Source: an uncultured Bacteroidales bacterium
GTDB taxonomy: Bacteria > Bacteroidota > Bacteroidia > Bacteroidales > Muribaculaceae
Assembly: GCA_902787185.1 (NCBI GenBank)
Contig: CADAFP010000002.1
Span: forward strand, 94,755-158,754
DNA length: 64,000 bases
Direction: 5' to 3'
Shown: piece by piece, positions 8,870 to 18,702 of the stretch
How positions within the stretch are numbered: the stretch's first letter is position 1
Layout: every line of letters begins with the position of its first letter
Program-made: the position numbers and the translations under genes
Notes under the pieces: generated by a model
The model's input: only the letters and a program-made list of their open reading frames with translations
Told to the model about the DNA's origin: nothing
The model's database searches: none

Positions 8870-11800
8870 TTATTGCGCCATAAAGTAGTAGTAACCCAAG
8901 ATGTCGTTGAACATGACGGTGTAGGTACCAAGGGCGACGGGGATGTTGGGACCGTTTTCAACAGCTAAACCGAAAGGAAATTCAGAACCACCCCAGTTCG
9001 CATACCAATTGCCGTCGGCAGCGAATTTGAGCTCTGTGGCCTCGGTAACGACGAAGTCCTTCACAATCCAATCATGATTCTCAGCTCTGGTGTTAACAGC
9101 TGTCATCAGGTTTGCGCCGGGATTCCAATACTGATACCCTCCTGGCATACCCATCGTGCTATAGGCGCTTGGGCTAATGTCCAGTTTCTCGATATTCACT
9201 TCATAAGTGCTCGTGTTGACCGTAATCTCGTAGTAGCCGGCATCGTTAACACGGATATTGCCACCCTCGCCATTATTGAGGGCTATCACACCGTCAACCA
9301 TACTGAGCTGCTCGCTCTCACCCGGAGTATGGATGATTTTGAACGTCCTGCGAGCTGCGAGATAGCCCACCCATTTCAAGATGTTGGCTGAGCCGGGCAT
9401 GCCATACATGGGAACCAACGAAACACCGACATCATCAGTGCTCATATTGTGCCAAGAGCCATCACCAAAACCGGAACCCATCAGGTACCACAGGTCGGGA
9501 AGAGTCGGTTCAACCGGTTTCTCGATAACCTCAAAATTAAAGGTGCGTTTCAGCATATCAAATGTCAACTTATATTTATCGGCAGAGGTGCTTGCAGGAA
9601 TGACAAATGAATAAGCGGCCACACTATTGCGGCCTTTTACAAAAGTGCCGCTCATCCCATTAGATGCTTCACTGTAATAGCCGATGAAGTCCGAGTTCCA
9701 GAACTCATCCCCATCAGCGTCCATGGTCTCCTGGGGATAAATCATGAAGATGTTGTCATTGTCAGTGGCGGGAATCGTCACAGTAAATACGGGATGATCG
9801 TAAACGTCGCCACCACCATTGTTGAGCTTATAGGTTGCGTCATTGGGGGTCCAATCGTTACTGGAGCCGATGTAGTAGTAGGCACTTGAAATACTCGGAA
9901 CATAGGGAATAACGGGAACATACGGTTCGGGGTCGGCATCAAAATCAACAAAACTATAGGTACCCATGATGTCATTGAACATCACGGTGTACCTGCCAGC
10001 GGGAACCTTGATGTTGCCCGTAAACGGGGTGCCCAAGCCGTAGGGGAAGTCGGTGGCATTGCCCCAAATCATGTCCCACTCGCCGTTGGCGGTGAATAAC
10101 ACCTCGGCATTCTGGTCAAAGGTCACCTCGGCAAACCAGTCGTGGTTGATCAGGTTCATGTCGGCCATCGTGCTGACAGCCATCATCGCGCTGCTCTCGG
10201 GCATCCAATCCTGATAGTCGCCAGGCATGGAGATCATCTCATAAAGGGTAGGCTCCTGCTCGTATTTCTCGATGGTGATCTCATTGTATGCATTGATCAG
10301 GATGGTGTAATAGCCAGCCTCGTTGATGCCGATGTTGTGGTTGTCACCATCCTCATCGGACAGGAACCATCCGGGACTTACCACATTGGTATAGTTGAGC
10401 TGCTCGCTCCAGTCCCCAGGGATGTGGACGAACTTGAACTGGCCACCCTCGGGGAAATAGCCAACGTACATGGAGCAGCCAGGCATTAACGTGCCGTCGG
10501 TATCATAAGCGGGATAGGTCGGGATGAGGCCTGAACCGATATCGTAGACGCCATAGTTGCTCCAAGGACTGCTGCCGATACAGTCACCCACGAGATACCA
10601 CAAATTGACAGGTTGACCAGCAGTTCCCACATAGTATGGTTTAATCTCCAGACTTACCACATTGGAATAATATTGATCACTTGCCACACATCGCACATAT
10701 ACAGTCTGCCTATCAGGCAGGTTGTCCTCGGACCAATGACATATCTGGGCAAGCGCCCAATTCAGTTCTACTACCGTCATCTCGCTGCTTAATGACCGTA
10801 TGTGAGTAGGTGTTAAAACTGCATAGTCGGCCTGCAATTGGCCGGTCTTGTCGGCGGCAGCCTCATCAATCGAAACATTCCACTCATTGGTGGGGGATAC
10901 CTCTAAACGATAGTACAAAGAAGAGGGCAAGTAGTAGTCAGGCTCGGTCCACTCAAATGGGATATACATAAAGTCATCGATGTCAACCAACGTGTGTACT
11001 GGGGTGCTCAAGTCGAACGTTATGGTCTGAGCCGCCTCTTCTTCATAACCAGGATTCTGAACCAGATTGGGGTTAGCTACCATAGCGGCAGCAGGGATGG
11101 CGAACACGTTGCGGAAGGCAGGGAAGTTGCGTCCGCCCAAGATGCCGCCCTTCCAGCTCCACAAGTAATCAGTCGTTCCGCCAAAGCAGTTGAAACGAAT
11201 CAAATCCATGCGGCGGCGCCCCTCGAAGTAGAACTCACGGCTCCACTCGTCCATAATCTGATTGAGGGTGTAAGACGTACGCTGTTCTGCGTGAGCACGG
11301 GCACGGATAGCGTTAAGGGCATCGACGGCCTGGGCAGGGGCAACTCCTCCTGCCTGGCAGGTCAGCGCCTCGGCGTAGGTCAGATAGGCCTCGGCCGAAC
11401 GCATCAGGAAGAAATCCGCATCGGAAAAAGTTGGGTGACTGGCGACGCTGCCGTTGGTCTTGAAATTGTTGAACTTGGCGACAGCATAACCGTTAAAGAA
11501 ATCACTGGGATTTGTATTCTCCAGAGTGCGGCCACTACCGGTGTTGAACAACGCACGGTCGTCCCCGCCCAATTTTGCCACCATATAACCTGGTTGCCCA
11601 ACTGGGGCATCGTCATTGGGGAAAAACTGGCGAACCAGCTGAGGACGGGCACGGTTACCAGCCCACTGTCCGTTGGTTCCCAAACCGTTAAGTTCAGAAT
11701 CATTATACGGATTCTCGTGCATATTCCAATCAAAAGTCGATGCTATCAAGAATGTGGTTCCGCCCCATCCGTAAATACTATTGTCCATGAAAATTTGGGC

Positions 11801-13249
11801 ACCATCACGGGGAAGCGGAAAAACGGCCTCAGCAGCAGCTGCGGTATTGCCATTGTCACCCATAAACAGCATCTGGTATGGCGTGTACTCACGATAAACA
11901 CCGTCAATGCCGTTGCCGGCATAACCCTGAGTGTGCAGTTTGTGAGGACCGTCGATGACCATCTTGGCATAGCGGGCGGCATCGGCCCAGCGGGCCACAC
12001 CGGTATATACCTGTGCATTCAGGTAAAGTCGTGCCAGCAACAGGTTAGCGGCATCACGGTCAACGCGGCCATAATCCACTTCACCCTCGTGGCGGGCCAC
12101 AGGGTCACACAATCTCTCGCGCAGGCTGAGTAATTCCTGCTCCAGCCACTGGAATAGCTCGACACGCGATGACTGCGGGATATTGTCAACACCAGTTGTG
12201 GTGACCAGCGGCACATTGCCCCAGTAGTCAAGCAGATAGAAATAGTGCAGTGCCCTCAGGAAACGCACTTCGGCCGTCTTGGTAGCATCAATGTCACTAA
12301 ACTGGTCCAGGTATTCATTGCAGACACCAATGCAGGCATACAATGAAAAGTAAGAAGCCTCCAACATCGGATGAGTGGCATCATAATGATTGAAATTGAA
12401 TGCTGGGATGCCTGTATCACCCCAAGCGCAGATAGCCTCGTCGGTGGTCAGCTCGTTAGAATTCCACAATTGACGCACATAATCTGTATATCCGTCATCC
12501 ATGCCGTTAAGATGGACACCCCCATTGACATAGTCATAGCACTTCTTGAACAATTCATTGGCCTGAGCGGTATCAGAGTCTAAGATGGGCTCAAACTCAA
12601 AGGTGCGGTTTTTCATATCAAAGGAGAGGCGATAGCTGACGGTAGTGCTGGGAGGTAGCTTGAACGAGAAAGCCACCTGATTATTGGGACCTTCCACAAA
12701 GGTTCCACTCATCCCGTTGGCGCCATCCTGGGAGTAACCGATGAAATCCGCAGTCCAGAAGTCAGCCTCAGCAACATCCATGGTTTCCTGAGGATAAATC
12801 TTGAACCAGTTGTAGCCACTGGTGGCAGGAATCTCCACCGTGAACACGGGGTTGGCATACACATTGCCACCGCCATTGTCGAGCTTATAAGTCGCATCAT
12901 AGGGGGTCCAGTTGTTACTGGTGCCAATGTAGTAGTAGGCCGAGGAGATTGCATGTATCTCCTGCTGGCCGCTCATGATAGCATCAATAAGTGAAACCAC
13001 ATCGGCAACCGACACGACTCCATCAAAATCGACATCGGCAGCAGCAGGGATATCAGATGAGCCGGATAAAATGTAATCGACGATAGCGACAACATCTGCA
13101 ATCGATATTTTTCCATCATTGTCGACGTCTCCTGTCATAGTACTCTTGACAGTCGATTCAAGAGGCAACTCGGTTGGCTGTTCCAACCCTTGGGCAAAGC
13201 ACGGTAATAACATGCTTAAGCAAAGCAGTAAGATAATATGATTTTTCAT
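8870..13249 (-). CDS. giant SusD-SusE/F fusion with N-terminal dockerin-like repeats
   Basis: This 1459-residue secreted protein has an unusual domain order. A signal peptide covers residues 1-20; the LLPC segment could be a weak lipobox. Two F-hand dockerin-like repeats follow at about 40-93 (DVDNDGKISIAD and DVDFDGVVSVAD). A SusE/F-like module spans about 101-227 (SSAYYYIGTSNNWTP). A complete SusD/RagB-like domain comes next, with FLRALHYFYLLDYWGNVPLV and ending near NVFAIPAAAM. Several more SusE/F-like modules then run to the end (LWYLVGDC, SSAYYYIGSSNDWTP, LWYLMGSGFG, TYTVMFNDILGYY). SusD and SusE/F normally are separate lipoproteins that bind glycans beside a SusC transporter, but no susC is in the window. 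Start chosen at ATG 13249 rather than TTG 13273; a -7 box (TATTTTTG, 13316-13309) fits. Confidence 0.8.
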   Translation of the reverse strand: MKNHIILLLCLSMLLPCFAQGLEQPTELPLESTVKSTMTGDVDNDGKISIADVVAIVDYILSGSSDIPAAADVDFDGVVSVADVVSLIDAIMSGQQEIHAISSAYYYIGTSNNWTPYDATYKLDNGGGNVYANPVFTVEIPATSGYNWFKIYPQETMDVAEADFWTADFIGYSQDGANGMSGTFVEGPNNQVAFSFKLPPSTTVSYRLSFDMKNRTFEFEPILDSDTAQANELFKKCYDYVNGGVHLNGMDDGYTDYVRQLWNSNELTTDEAICAWGDTGIPAFNFNHYDATHPMLEASYFSLYACIGVCNEYLDQFSDIDATKTAEVRFLRALHYFYLLDYWGNVPLVTTTGVDNIPQSSRVELFQWLEQELLSLRERLCDPVARHEGEVDYGRVDRDAANLLLARLYLNAQVYTGVARWADAARYAKMVIDGPHKLHTQGYAGNGIDGVYREYTPYQMLFMGDNGNTAAAAEAVFPLPRDGAQIFMDNSIYGWGGTTFLIASTFDWNMHENPYNDSELNGLGTNGQWAGNRARPQLVRQFFPNDDAPVGQPGYMVAKLGGDDRALFNTGSGRTLENTNPSDFFNGYAVAKFNNFKTNGSVASHPTFSDADFFLMRSAEAYLTYAEALTCQAGGVAPAQAVDALNAIRARAHAEQRTSYTLNQIMDEWSREFYFEGRRRMDLIRFNCFGGTTDYLWSWKGGILGGRNFPAFRNVFAIPAAAMVANPNLVQNPGYEEEAAQTITFDLSTPVHTLVDIDDFMYIPFEWTEPDYYLPSSLYYRLEVSPTNEWNVSIDEAAADKTGQLQADYAVLTPTHIRSLSSEMTVVELNWALAQICHWSEDNLPDRQTVYVRCVASDQYYSNVVSLEIKPYYVGTAGQPVNLWYLVGDCIGSSPWSNYGVYDIGSGLIPTYPAYDTDGTLMPGCSMYVGYFPEGGQFKFVHIPGDWSEQLNYTNVVSPGWFLSDEDGDNHNIGINEAGYYTILINAYNEITIEKYEQEPTLYEMISMPGDYQDWMPESSAMMAVSTMADMNLINHDWFAEVTFDQNAEVLFTANGEWDMIWGNATDFPYGLGTPFTGNIKVPAGRYTVMFNDIMGTYSFVDFDADPEPYVPVIPYVPSISSAYYYIGSSNDWTPNDATYKLNNGGGDVYDHPVFTVTIPATDNDNIFMIYPQETMDADGDEFWNSDFIGYYSEASNGMSGTFVKGRNSVAAYSFVIPASTSADKYKLTFDMLKRTFNFEVIEKPVEPTLPDLWYLMGSGFGDGSWHNMSTDDVGVSLVPMYGMPGSANILKWVGYLAARRTFKIIHTPGESEQLSMVDGVIALNNGEGGNIRVNDAGYYEITVNTSTYEVNIEKLDISPSAYSTMGMPGGYQYWNPGANLMTAVNTRAENHDWIVKDFVVTEATELKFAADGNWYANWGGSEFPFGLAVENGPNIPVALGTYTVMFNDILGYYYFMAQ

Positions 13250-13374
13250 TGTTTTTTGGTTTTTTAGGTTCAAATTAATATAGTTTCATTTTGCTTGATT
13301 ATCCATCGCAAAAATAATGCTTTTTCGCCAAATAATAACAACAAACGCGTCAAAATCTATAGATATTGACACAA

Positions 13375-13403
13375 AAAAGAGGGGTCTCTTCAAAAAGACC
13401 ATA
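13375..13403 (-). terminator. terminator of the export operon
   Basis: On the minus strand GGTCTTTTT (13400-13392) can pair with the later AGAGACC (about 13389-13383), followed by CCTCTTTTTT. It is 40 bp past the stop of the last permease gene. Confidence 0.5.
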
Positions 13404-13442
13404 TGGATTATTTTCTTATTTCCGCACTGATGTAAGGGGAAT

Positions 13443-14699
13443 TTACCCCACGCCGTTTTTGGCGAGGTCGATGCGGGTGAGGACGCGGGGATTGTCCTCG
13501 CTGGCGGCAATCCACGAGCGGTAACGGCGGCGGTTGACGAAACGCTCGACCAGATAGGCCAGCGTGAACATCACGGGCACCTGGAGCCACAACATCCAGT
13601 AGTGATGGGATACCTGATAGAGGGTGGCGCCGTTAGTCTGCATGAGGACGTAACCGTTGCTCATCCAGGTGGCTGGAACGCAGTCGCCCACGACATACCA
13701 CAGACGCGACATCAGGTAGCGCGGCCACGAGACGCCCACCAGGAAGACGAACACCACCGACGAGAAGACGAACAGCAGGAACACGCTCTCGCGCTCGTTG
13801 ACAAAGGCCTGCAATGTCTGTCCCATAAGCGAGACAGTGATGATGAACGGCACCGCCAGGCAAATAATGTGCAGGATGTTGCCATACTGCGGGAAGCCGA
13901 ACATCAAGGGCACATAGTGCAGCACATAGATGACGGGAATGACATAGATAATCTGGTGGCACATCATCTTGCCGATGATGGTGGCACTCACGCCTGCCTC
14001 AATGGCCATCGGGTCACGGCCGCCATTGCGGCGACGACGCTCGATGCTACCGCCATGCAGCATGGCGATACCCAAAATCATGCTCTGCTGGAGCACCAGC
14101 GGCAGGATGAACAGCAACACGGCGCTGGCGATACCCATCGCCCTGTTGCCCACGGGCACCTGACGGCTCTCGATGACGCTTCCGCTCGTGTTGAGCACGG
14201 GCTCGACCTTGGCCGCCAAACGCTCATTGCCCATTGTCTGAGTGACATTGTTCAAGGCTGTGAACAACGCCTTGTAGCGCATCATCACGCTCATGTCGCA
14301 ATAGAGCAGGATGTGTCCCTGCTCACCACGGGTAACGCTCTGCCCGAAGTCGCGCGGCACATGCAGGATGCCGTAGCAGCGCTTGAGATGCATCGCCTCC
14401 TGCGCCTCTTGCATATTGGCGGCATAGCCGACAATCTTGACCTCCTGGGTGGCATCCATGCGGCGGATAAAGTCGCGGCTCATCGCGGTGCGGTTGTCGT
14501 CAACGACAACCACAGGCTCGTTGCGCACCACCTCGGGATTATAGATGATGGAATAGAATACCGGGTAAACGGCGTTGAGCACCAGGAAAAAGATGACCAC
14601 GCCCTCGTCGCGGAAGACGAGCAGCAACTCACGGCCACACACCTTGAGCACCTGGATGAACCACAGGAAGAATCTGCTATGTTTCACTTTCTCGGTCAT
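13443..14699 (-). CDS. ABC-2 type transport permease (second of the operon)
   Basis: This 418-residue membrane protein has an N-terminal membrane helix (about 30-52, FFLVLNAVYPVFYSIIY), a soluble region of about 120 residues and five C-terminal helices from about residue 188 (AVLLFILPLVLQQSMILG). This is the ABC-2 permease plan of the YhhJ/YbhR type. It is the last gene of a four-gene minus-strand operon and begins 9 bp after the preceding permease. It probably pairs with that permease to move substrate across the inner membrane to HlyD and TolC. No ATPase gene accompanies the operon, so energy must come from a separately encoded subunit; this is inference. Substrate unknown. Confidence 0.82.
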   Translation of the reverse strand: MTEKVKHSRFFLWFIQVLKVCGRELLLVFRDEGVVIFFLVLNAVYPVFYSIIYNPEVVRNEPVVVVDDNRTAMSRDFIRRMDATQEVKIVGYAANMQEAQEAMHLKRCYGILHVPRDFGQSVTRGEQGHILLYCDMSVMMRYKALFTALNNVTQTMGNERLAAKVEPVLNTSGSVIESRQVPVGNRAMGIASAVLLFILPLVLQQSMILGIAMLHGGSIERRRRNGGRDPMAIEAGVSATIIGKMMCHQIIYVIPVIYVLHYVPLMFGFPQYGNILHIICLAVPFIITVSLMGQTLQAFVNERESVFLLFVFSSVVFVFLVGVSWPRYLMSRLWYVVGDCVPATWMSNGYVLMQTNGATLYQVSHHYWMLWLQVPVMFTLAYLVERFVNRRRYRSWIAASEDNPRVLTRIDLAKNGVG

Positions 14700-14708
14700 A
14701 TCTTATCA

Positions 14709-15875
14709 TCAAGGCACATACACGGGATTCATGCACTCTTTCTTCAAGTGCCATGACAGCAGCATGGGCAGGATGGTGAATCCCACGAGCGCCGCGTAAT
14801 AGATTCTGGAATAATACAGGTCGATGCCATTCAACGACTGGTCAACCATGATGAGGAAGTAGTACTTGATGGGCATGACATAGCCTATCGCCGTCACCCA
14901 CGAGTACATGGACTCCTCGGGCAGCGAGAAGCCCGAGAACGAGAACGACAGCATGCCAAACAGGGTGCACAGCATCGTGCCGTAGCGGAAGTTGGGCACA
15001 AAGCAGTATAACAGCACAGCGACACTCTGGTTGGCCACCACGAGCAGGAACATCGCCACAAGCATGTTCCACGGGTTACAGTTGAGCGGGAAATCGTAAC
15101 AGCGGTACATCATCCACTGGATGAACCAACCGACGGCAGTAAACAATACCGTCTGGGGCACCAGTTTGCCCACCAGAGCCAGAAACATGCTGTCGCCTGA
15201 GGTCCTGAGCCATTGGCGCGTCAAACCCGACTTCATCTCCAAGCCCAGCGAGAATGCCGTCACTAGCAGGATAAACAGCGAGAAAAAGCAGGGCACGAAG
15301 GTCGAGTTGAGGTAGAAGTTGTAATTGGTGTACGGGTTAATGAGCGCATGCACGTGGGTCTGATAGGGCTGCAAGGTGGCGGCAATGGTCTGGTTGGGCA
15401 AGCCTACAGTGCGTAGGGCCGTCTGCACAATCGCGCCATTGGCCAGCAGAGACATGGTCTTGAAACCCTTGTACTGCATCGAGGCCGGGGCATAAAAAGC
15501 GTAGTTCACATAGTAGCTCACCACGGGCTGGCGACCGCCCAAAGCATGCTCTTCCAGGTCCTCAGGAATGAGGAAGAAACCCAATACCTCACCTCGCTGC
15601 ACGGCATCGCGCGCCTCGGCAAAATTGGTGTACCGATGGCGGATGTTCACCTGTTGCAGTCCGTTCAGCGTTCGTGATACCTGTCGGGAGAGGATACTGT
15701 TATCCAAGTCAACGATACCTACCGGCACACGCTGTACCGAGCCGCCCTTGACCAGATCCATGAGGAACCAGCAACACAGAATCGGCATGATAACGATGAG
15801 CAGGAAGTACATAGGTCGCCGCACGAGTTGAACACACCCGCGCTTAAACGAATTCCCTATGTATTTCAGTATCAT
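14709..15875 (-). CDS. ABC-2 type transport permease (first of the operon)
   Basis: This 388-residue protein has a first helix near residues 22-40 (MYFLLIVIMPILCCWFLM), a large periplasmic loop with VPVGIVDLDNSILSRQ, and a C-terminal membrane bundle including SLFILLVTAFSLGLEMKSG and GMLSFSFSGFSLPEESM. This is the ABC-2 membrane protein family, as in YbhS/YbhR drug exporters. It is paired with the next permease 9 bp downstream. The interval to the upstream hlyD gene is filled by two heptanucleotide repeat tracts (15880-16023), an odd insertion inside an operon that could alter the translation or expression balance between HlyD and the permeases. Substrate unknown. Confidence 0.82.
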   Translation of the reverse strand: MILKYIGNSFKRGCVQLVRRPMYFLLIVIMPILCCWFLMDLVKGGSVQRVPVGIVDLDNSILSRQVSRTLNGLQQVNIRHRYTNFAEARDAVQRGEVLGFFLIPEDLEEHALGGRQPVVSYYVNYAFYAPASMQYKGFKTMSLLANGAIVQTALRTVGLPNQTIAATLQPYQTHVHALINPYTNYNFYLNSTFVPCFFSLFILLVTAFSLGLEMKSGLTRQWLRTSGDSMFLALVGKLVPQTVLFTAVGWFIQWMMYRCYDFPLNCNPWNMLVAMFLLVVANQSVAVLLYCFVPNFRYGTMLCTLFGMLSFSFSGFSLPEESMYSWVTAIGYVMPIKYYFLIMVDQSLNGIDLYYSRIYYAALVGFTILPMLLSWHLKKECMNPVYVP

Positions 15876-15879
15876 GTTT

Positions 15880-16023
15880 TAGTCCTTAGTTTTTAGTCCT
15901 TAGTCCCTAGTCCTTAGTTTCTAGTCCCTAGTTTCTAGTCCCTAGTTGGCATCCGCCAACTGTTAACTATTCACTGTTCACTGTTCACTGTTAACTATTC
16001 ACTGTTCACTGTTAACTGTTAAT
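15880..16023. repeat. two heptanucleotide repeat tracts inside the export operon
   Basis: Ten 7-bp units of the TAGTCCT/TAGTCCC/TAGTTTC type run from 15880 to 15949. After a short spacer, nine 7-bp units of the TGTTCAC/TATTCAC/TGTTAAC type run from 15961 to 16023. They lie between hlyD and the first permease gene. The unit length is strictly seven while the units vary. Confidence 0.9.
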
Positions 16024-16028
16024 TAATC

Positions 16029-17039
16029 TTATTTCTCGAGGAGCACCGACATGCCGGGACGCAGATTAGGCACCCTGCTGGTGGGACGCATCCTCACCTC
16101 AAAGGTCTTGCTGTCGTACTGGCCTTGGGCCTTGGCGGCCTGCCAGGTGGCATAGCTGCCCATGTCGTGGATGTAATAAATCGACATCTTGGCGGGTTGG
16201 TTGTTCAGGGCGGGAATGCGCACGGTGACCTCCTTGCCCATGGGCAGATCGCTGAGCACCTCCTCGCGCACGCTGAAGCTCACCCACATCTCGTCGAGTT
16301 TGGCAATCGACATGATGGGCGTGCCCATAGCCACGAGTTCACCCTCCTGGGGATAAATCTCGCTCACCTCACCGTCGCATGGAGCTACAAGCACCTGGTC
16401 CTCGAGTATGCTTTCCACCTCCATGACGGTGCCACGAGCAGCGTTAGCCATACTCCTGGCGGCGTTCTTGTCCTCCTGTTGGGCGCCTTTCACGGCCAGG
16501 TCATACTGGGCCTTGGCGGCTTTAACCTGTGCGGTGGCGGCATCAAAGGCGGCCTTAGCCTCGTCACGCTTCTGCTGGGTGGCGACACCTTGCTTGAACA
16601 AGTTCTCCACACGCTGATAAGTCTTCTCGGCAATGGTCTGTGCAGCAATCGCCTGCTGCCACATGTTGTAAGCGCCCTGCTTCAACTCCTCGCGGGTACC
16701 CTTCTCGGCCTTCTGGGTCTGGGAAGCGGCAGCCGCAGCAGCCTGCTGAGCCTGATAGTGCTTAGCGTCGACAGTGCTGGAATAGATGCTCACCAACTTG
16801 TCGCCCTTGTGCACCGTGTCACCCTCATGGACGTAGAATCGCACGATGCGTCCAGGCAGTTTGCCGCTCACGCGCACAGCGTCACAGTCGGCCTGACCCT
16901 GAATGGTCGTGTCGGCAGGGTGGATGAGCAGGATGCCCACGATGGCGATGCTGGCTATCACCAACGCAAACACTGCCAGTGCTGCCAGCAGCGCTTTGTC
17001 CTTCTTGCGGACCACAGTTCTCTGTTCGTCTTTTTCCAT
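16029..17039 (-). CDS. HlyD/EmrA-type periplasmic adaptor (membrane fusion protein)
   Basis: This 336-residue protein has one N-terminal membrane anchor (about residues 15-40, ALLAALAVFALVIASIAIVG). A split lipoyl domain follows (GRIVRFYVHEGDTVHKGDKL and later VLVAPCDGEVSEIYPQEGE), with an Ala/Gln/Lys-rich coiled-coil hairpin of about 120 residues between the halves. The end is a beta-barrel domain closing with NLRPGMSVLLEK. Known role: adaptors of this type connect an inner-membrane transporter to a TolC-like channel. The gene follows the tolC-like gene by 61 bp and precedes two permease genes. ATG at 17039 gives the expected anchor position. Confidence 0.9.
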   Translation of the reverse strand: MEKDEQRTVVRKKDKALLAALAVFALVIASIAIVGILLIHPADTTIQGQADCDAVRVSGKLPGRIVRFYVHEGDTVHKGDKLVSIYSSTVDAKHYQAQQAAAAAASQTQKAEKGTREELKQGAYNMWQQAIAAQTIAEKTYQRVENLFKQGVATQQKRDEAKAAFDAATAQVKAAKAQYDLAVKGAQQEDKNAARSMANAARGTVMEVESILEDQVLVAPCDGEVSEIYPQEGELVAMGTPIMSIAKLDEMWVSFSVREEVLSDLPMGKEVTVRIPALNNQPAKMSIYYIHDMGSYATWQAAKAQGQYDSKTFEVRMRPTSRVPNLRPGMSVLLEK

Positions 17040-17100
17040 ATAATTGTTTTTAGTTTTTAGTTGTCAATTTTTCAAGACGTCCTTGGTAATCTCGAGTCTC

Positions 17101-18528
17101 TTAATAGCGCATTGTGCCCATCACCTTGTCGAGGTACTCGTGGGTGAGTTGCACGTTGATTTCGGCATCGATTTTCTCGCTGTTGGCCTTGAGCCAAGCA
17201 GTCTGTGCGCCAAGCACCTCGTCGATGGTGCCCATGCCCTCCTTGAAGGCGATACCGGCTATGCGCAGGTTCTCATCGGCCTGGGCCAGATTGGCCTTGG
17301 TGGCCTCATAGGTCTTGAACGCTTCCTGATAGCTGAACGCAGCCTGACTGATCTGCAAAGCGATTTTCTCTTTGGCATCGTCGAGTTCCAGGCGCTTCAC
17401 ATTGGCATCGACCTGAGCAGCCTTGACCTTATTGCTCAACCCGCCCCAGTGCCACAGGGGGACGCGGAGCGTGGCACCGATGCTGAAGCCGGCGCCAAAC
17501 CGGTTCTCAAAGCCGTCATAGCTGTTGGGATTGGTGGCATGCAGGGCGGCAACGGCTGCCAGCTTGGGCATCATCTCGCTGCGTGCGACCTTGACCTGCT
17601 GGTCATAAATCTTGGTGGCCAGTTCCAATGAGCGCACATCATGGCGTTTCTCATACACTTCATCTAAATTGTAGTTGGATGGTGCAAGGGAGAGACCCAA
17701 CTCGTCGCGGCCCTCGTCGGCGAGAGTCATCATCGTGTTCACGGGCAGGCCGCACAGTTGTGCCAGCAACATGCGCGACAGCGTCACGCCATTGTCCACC
17801 TTAGTCAGGTCCACATTGGCCTCGTTGAGCTTCACGTCCACCGCGAGCTGGTTGGCACGGGTGGCGACGCCCTCGTTGACCATCGCCTTAACATCATTGT
17901 CGAACTGCTGCACCAGATTCACATAGCTGCGGGCCAGCTTCTGCTTAGCGCAGAGCGAGACCACCTGCCAGTAGGCGGCATCGACATTATAGATGACATC
18001 CTCGATTTTGCTCTCGCGCATCTCGCGGGCGAGTTGCTCGGCGAGGTCGGTAATCTGGTTCATGGCGGTGATTTTGCCGCCCATGTAGATGGGCTGCGTC
18101 ACCGTCAGTGCTCCACCCATCAGGTTGTGGATGTTATAGGTGAGGCCGCTCTTGGGCAGCAACGCCACGGTCGTGGGGACATACTGGCCATTGACCTGCA
18201 CGGGATAGCCCGTGGTGGGGTCGATGAGCAGATTGTAGTCATACTGGCCCGTCTGGGGATTGAATGACTTGGTGGGCAGCATCTGGTCCTCCTTGATGAG
18301 CGACACCTTGCGGGAATTGTAGATATAGCCCGCCGTGAAGTCAAACTGCGGCAGATAGGCCGCAGCAGCCTCCTTGCGCTGGTAGCCCGCCTTCTCGATG
18401 GCAAGGGCCGTCTGCTGAATCTCCTTGTTATTGCGCAACGCCATGCTACGGCATGAGTCCAAAGTCACCACTTGGGCCGAAGCCATTATCGAAATGGCGC
18501 AAAACGCGATGAATACGATGTTTCGCAT
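17101..18528 (-). CDS. TolC family outer membrane efflux channel
   Basis: This 475-residue protein has a signal peptide (cleavage after about residue 19, MASAQ-VV). The OEP domain consists of two repeats of long helices with the usual opening LDSCRSMALRNNKEIQQ and the second-half segment HDVRSLELATKIYDQQVKVARSE. Role: trimeric outer-membrane and periplasmic tunnel for the export complex. It is the first gene of the operon. A -7 box TATCTTTG (18582-18575 minus) lies 47 bp before the ATG. The promoter region is shared with the divergent protease gene starting at 18703. Confidence 0.92.
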   Translation of the reverse strand: MRNIVFIAFCAISIMASAQVVTLDSCRSMALRNNKEIQQTALAIEKAGYQRKEAAAAYLPQFDFTAGYIYNSRKVSLIKEDQMLPTKSFNPQTGQYDYNLLIDPTTGYPVQVNGQYVPTTVALLPKSGLTYNIHNLMGGALTVTQPIYMGGKITAMNQITDLAEQLAREMRESKIEDVIYNVDAAYWQVVSLCAKQKLARSYVNLVQQFDNDVKAMVNEGVATRANQLAVDVKLNEANVDLTKVDNGVTLSRMLLAQLCGLPVNTMMTLADEGRDELGLSLAPSNYNLDEVYEKRHDVRSLELATKIYDQQVKVARSEMMPKLAAVAALHATNPNSYDGFENRFGAGFSIGATLRVPLWHWGGLSNKVKAAQVDANVKRLELDDAKEKIALQISQAAFSYQEAFKTYEATKANLAQADENLRIAGIAFKEGMGTIDEVLGAQTAWLKANSEKIDAEINVQLTHEYLDKVMGTMRY

Positions 18529-18702
18529 AGTTACTTCTACTTACTTTTCACAAGCTCGGTCTGTTTTAACGGCGCAAAGATACTATTATTTTTGACACTA
18601 AAATCACCTGTGCCATTTTTTTCCACAATTCGAGAAAAATAGAACAGTGATTTCGTTAAAAATCACTACCTTTGCCTGCGTAATCAATAAAAGACCATTT
18701 TC

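Noticed and set aside
13249-13273. TTG start for the SusD fusion protein
   Set aside because: ATG 13249 directly begins a good signal peptide; the eight extra residues add nothing and would start too near the promoter.
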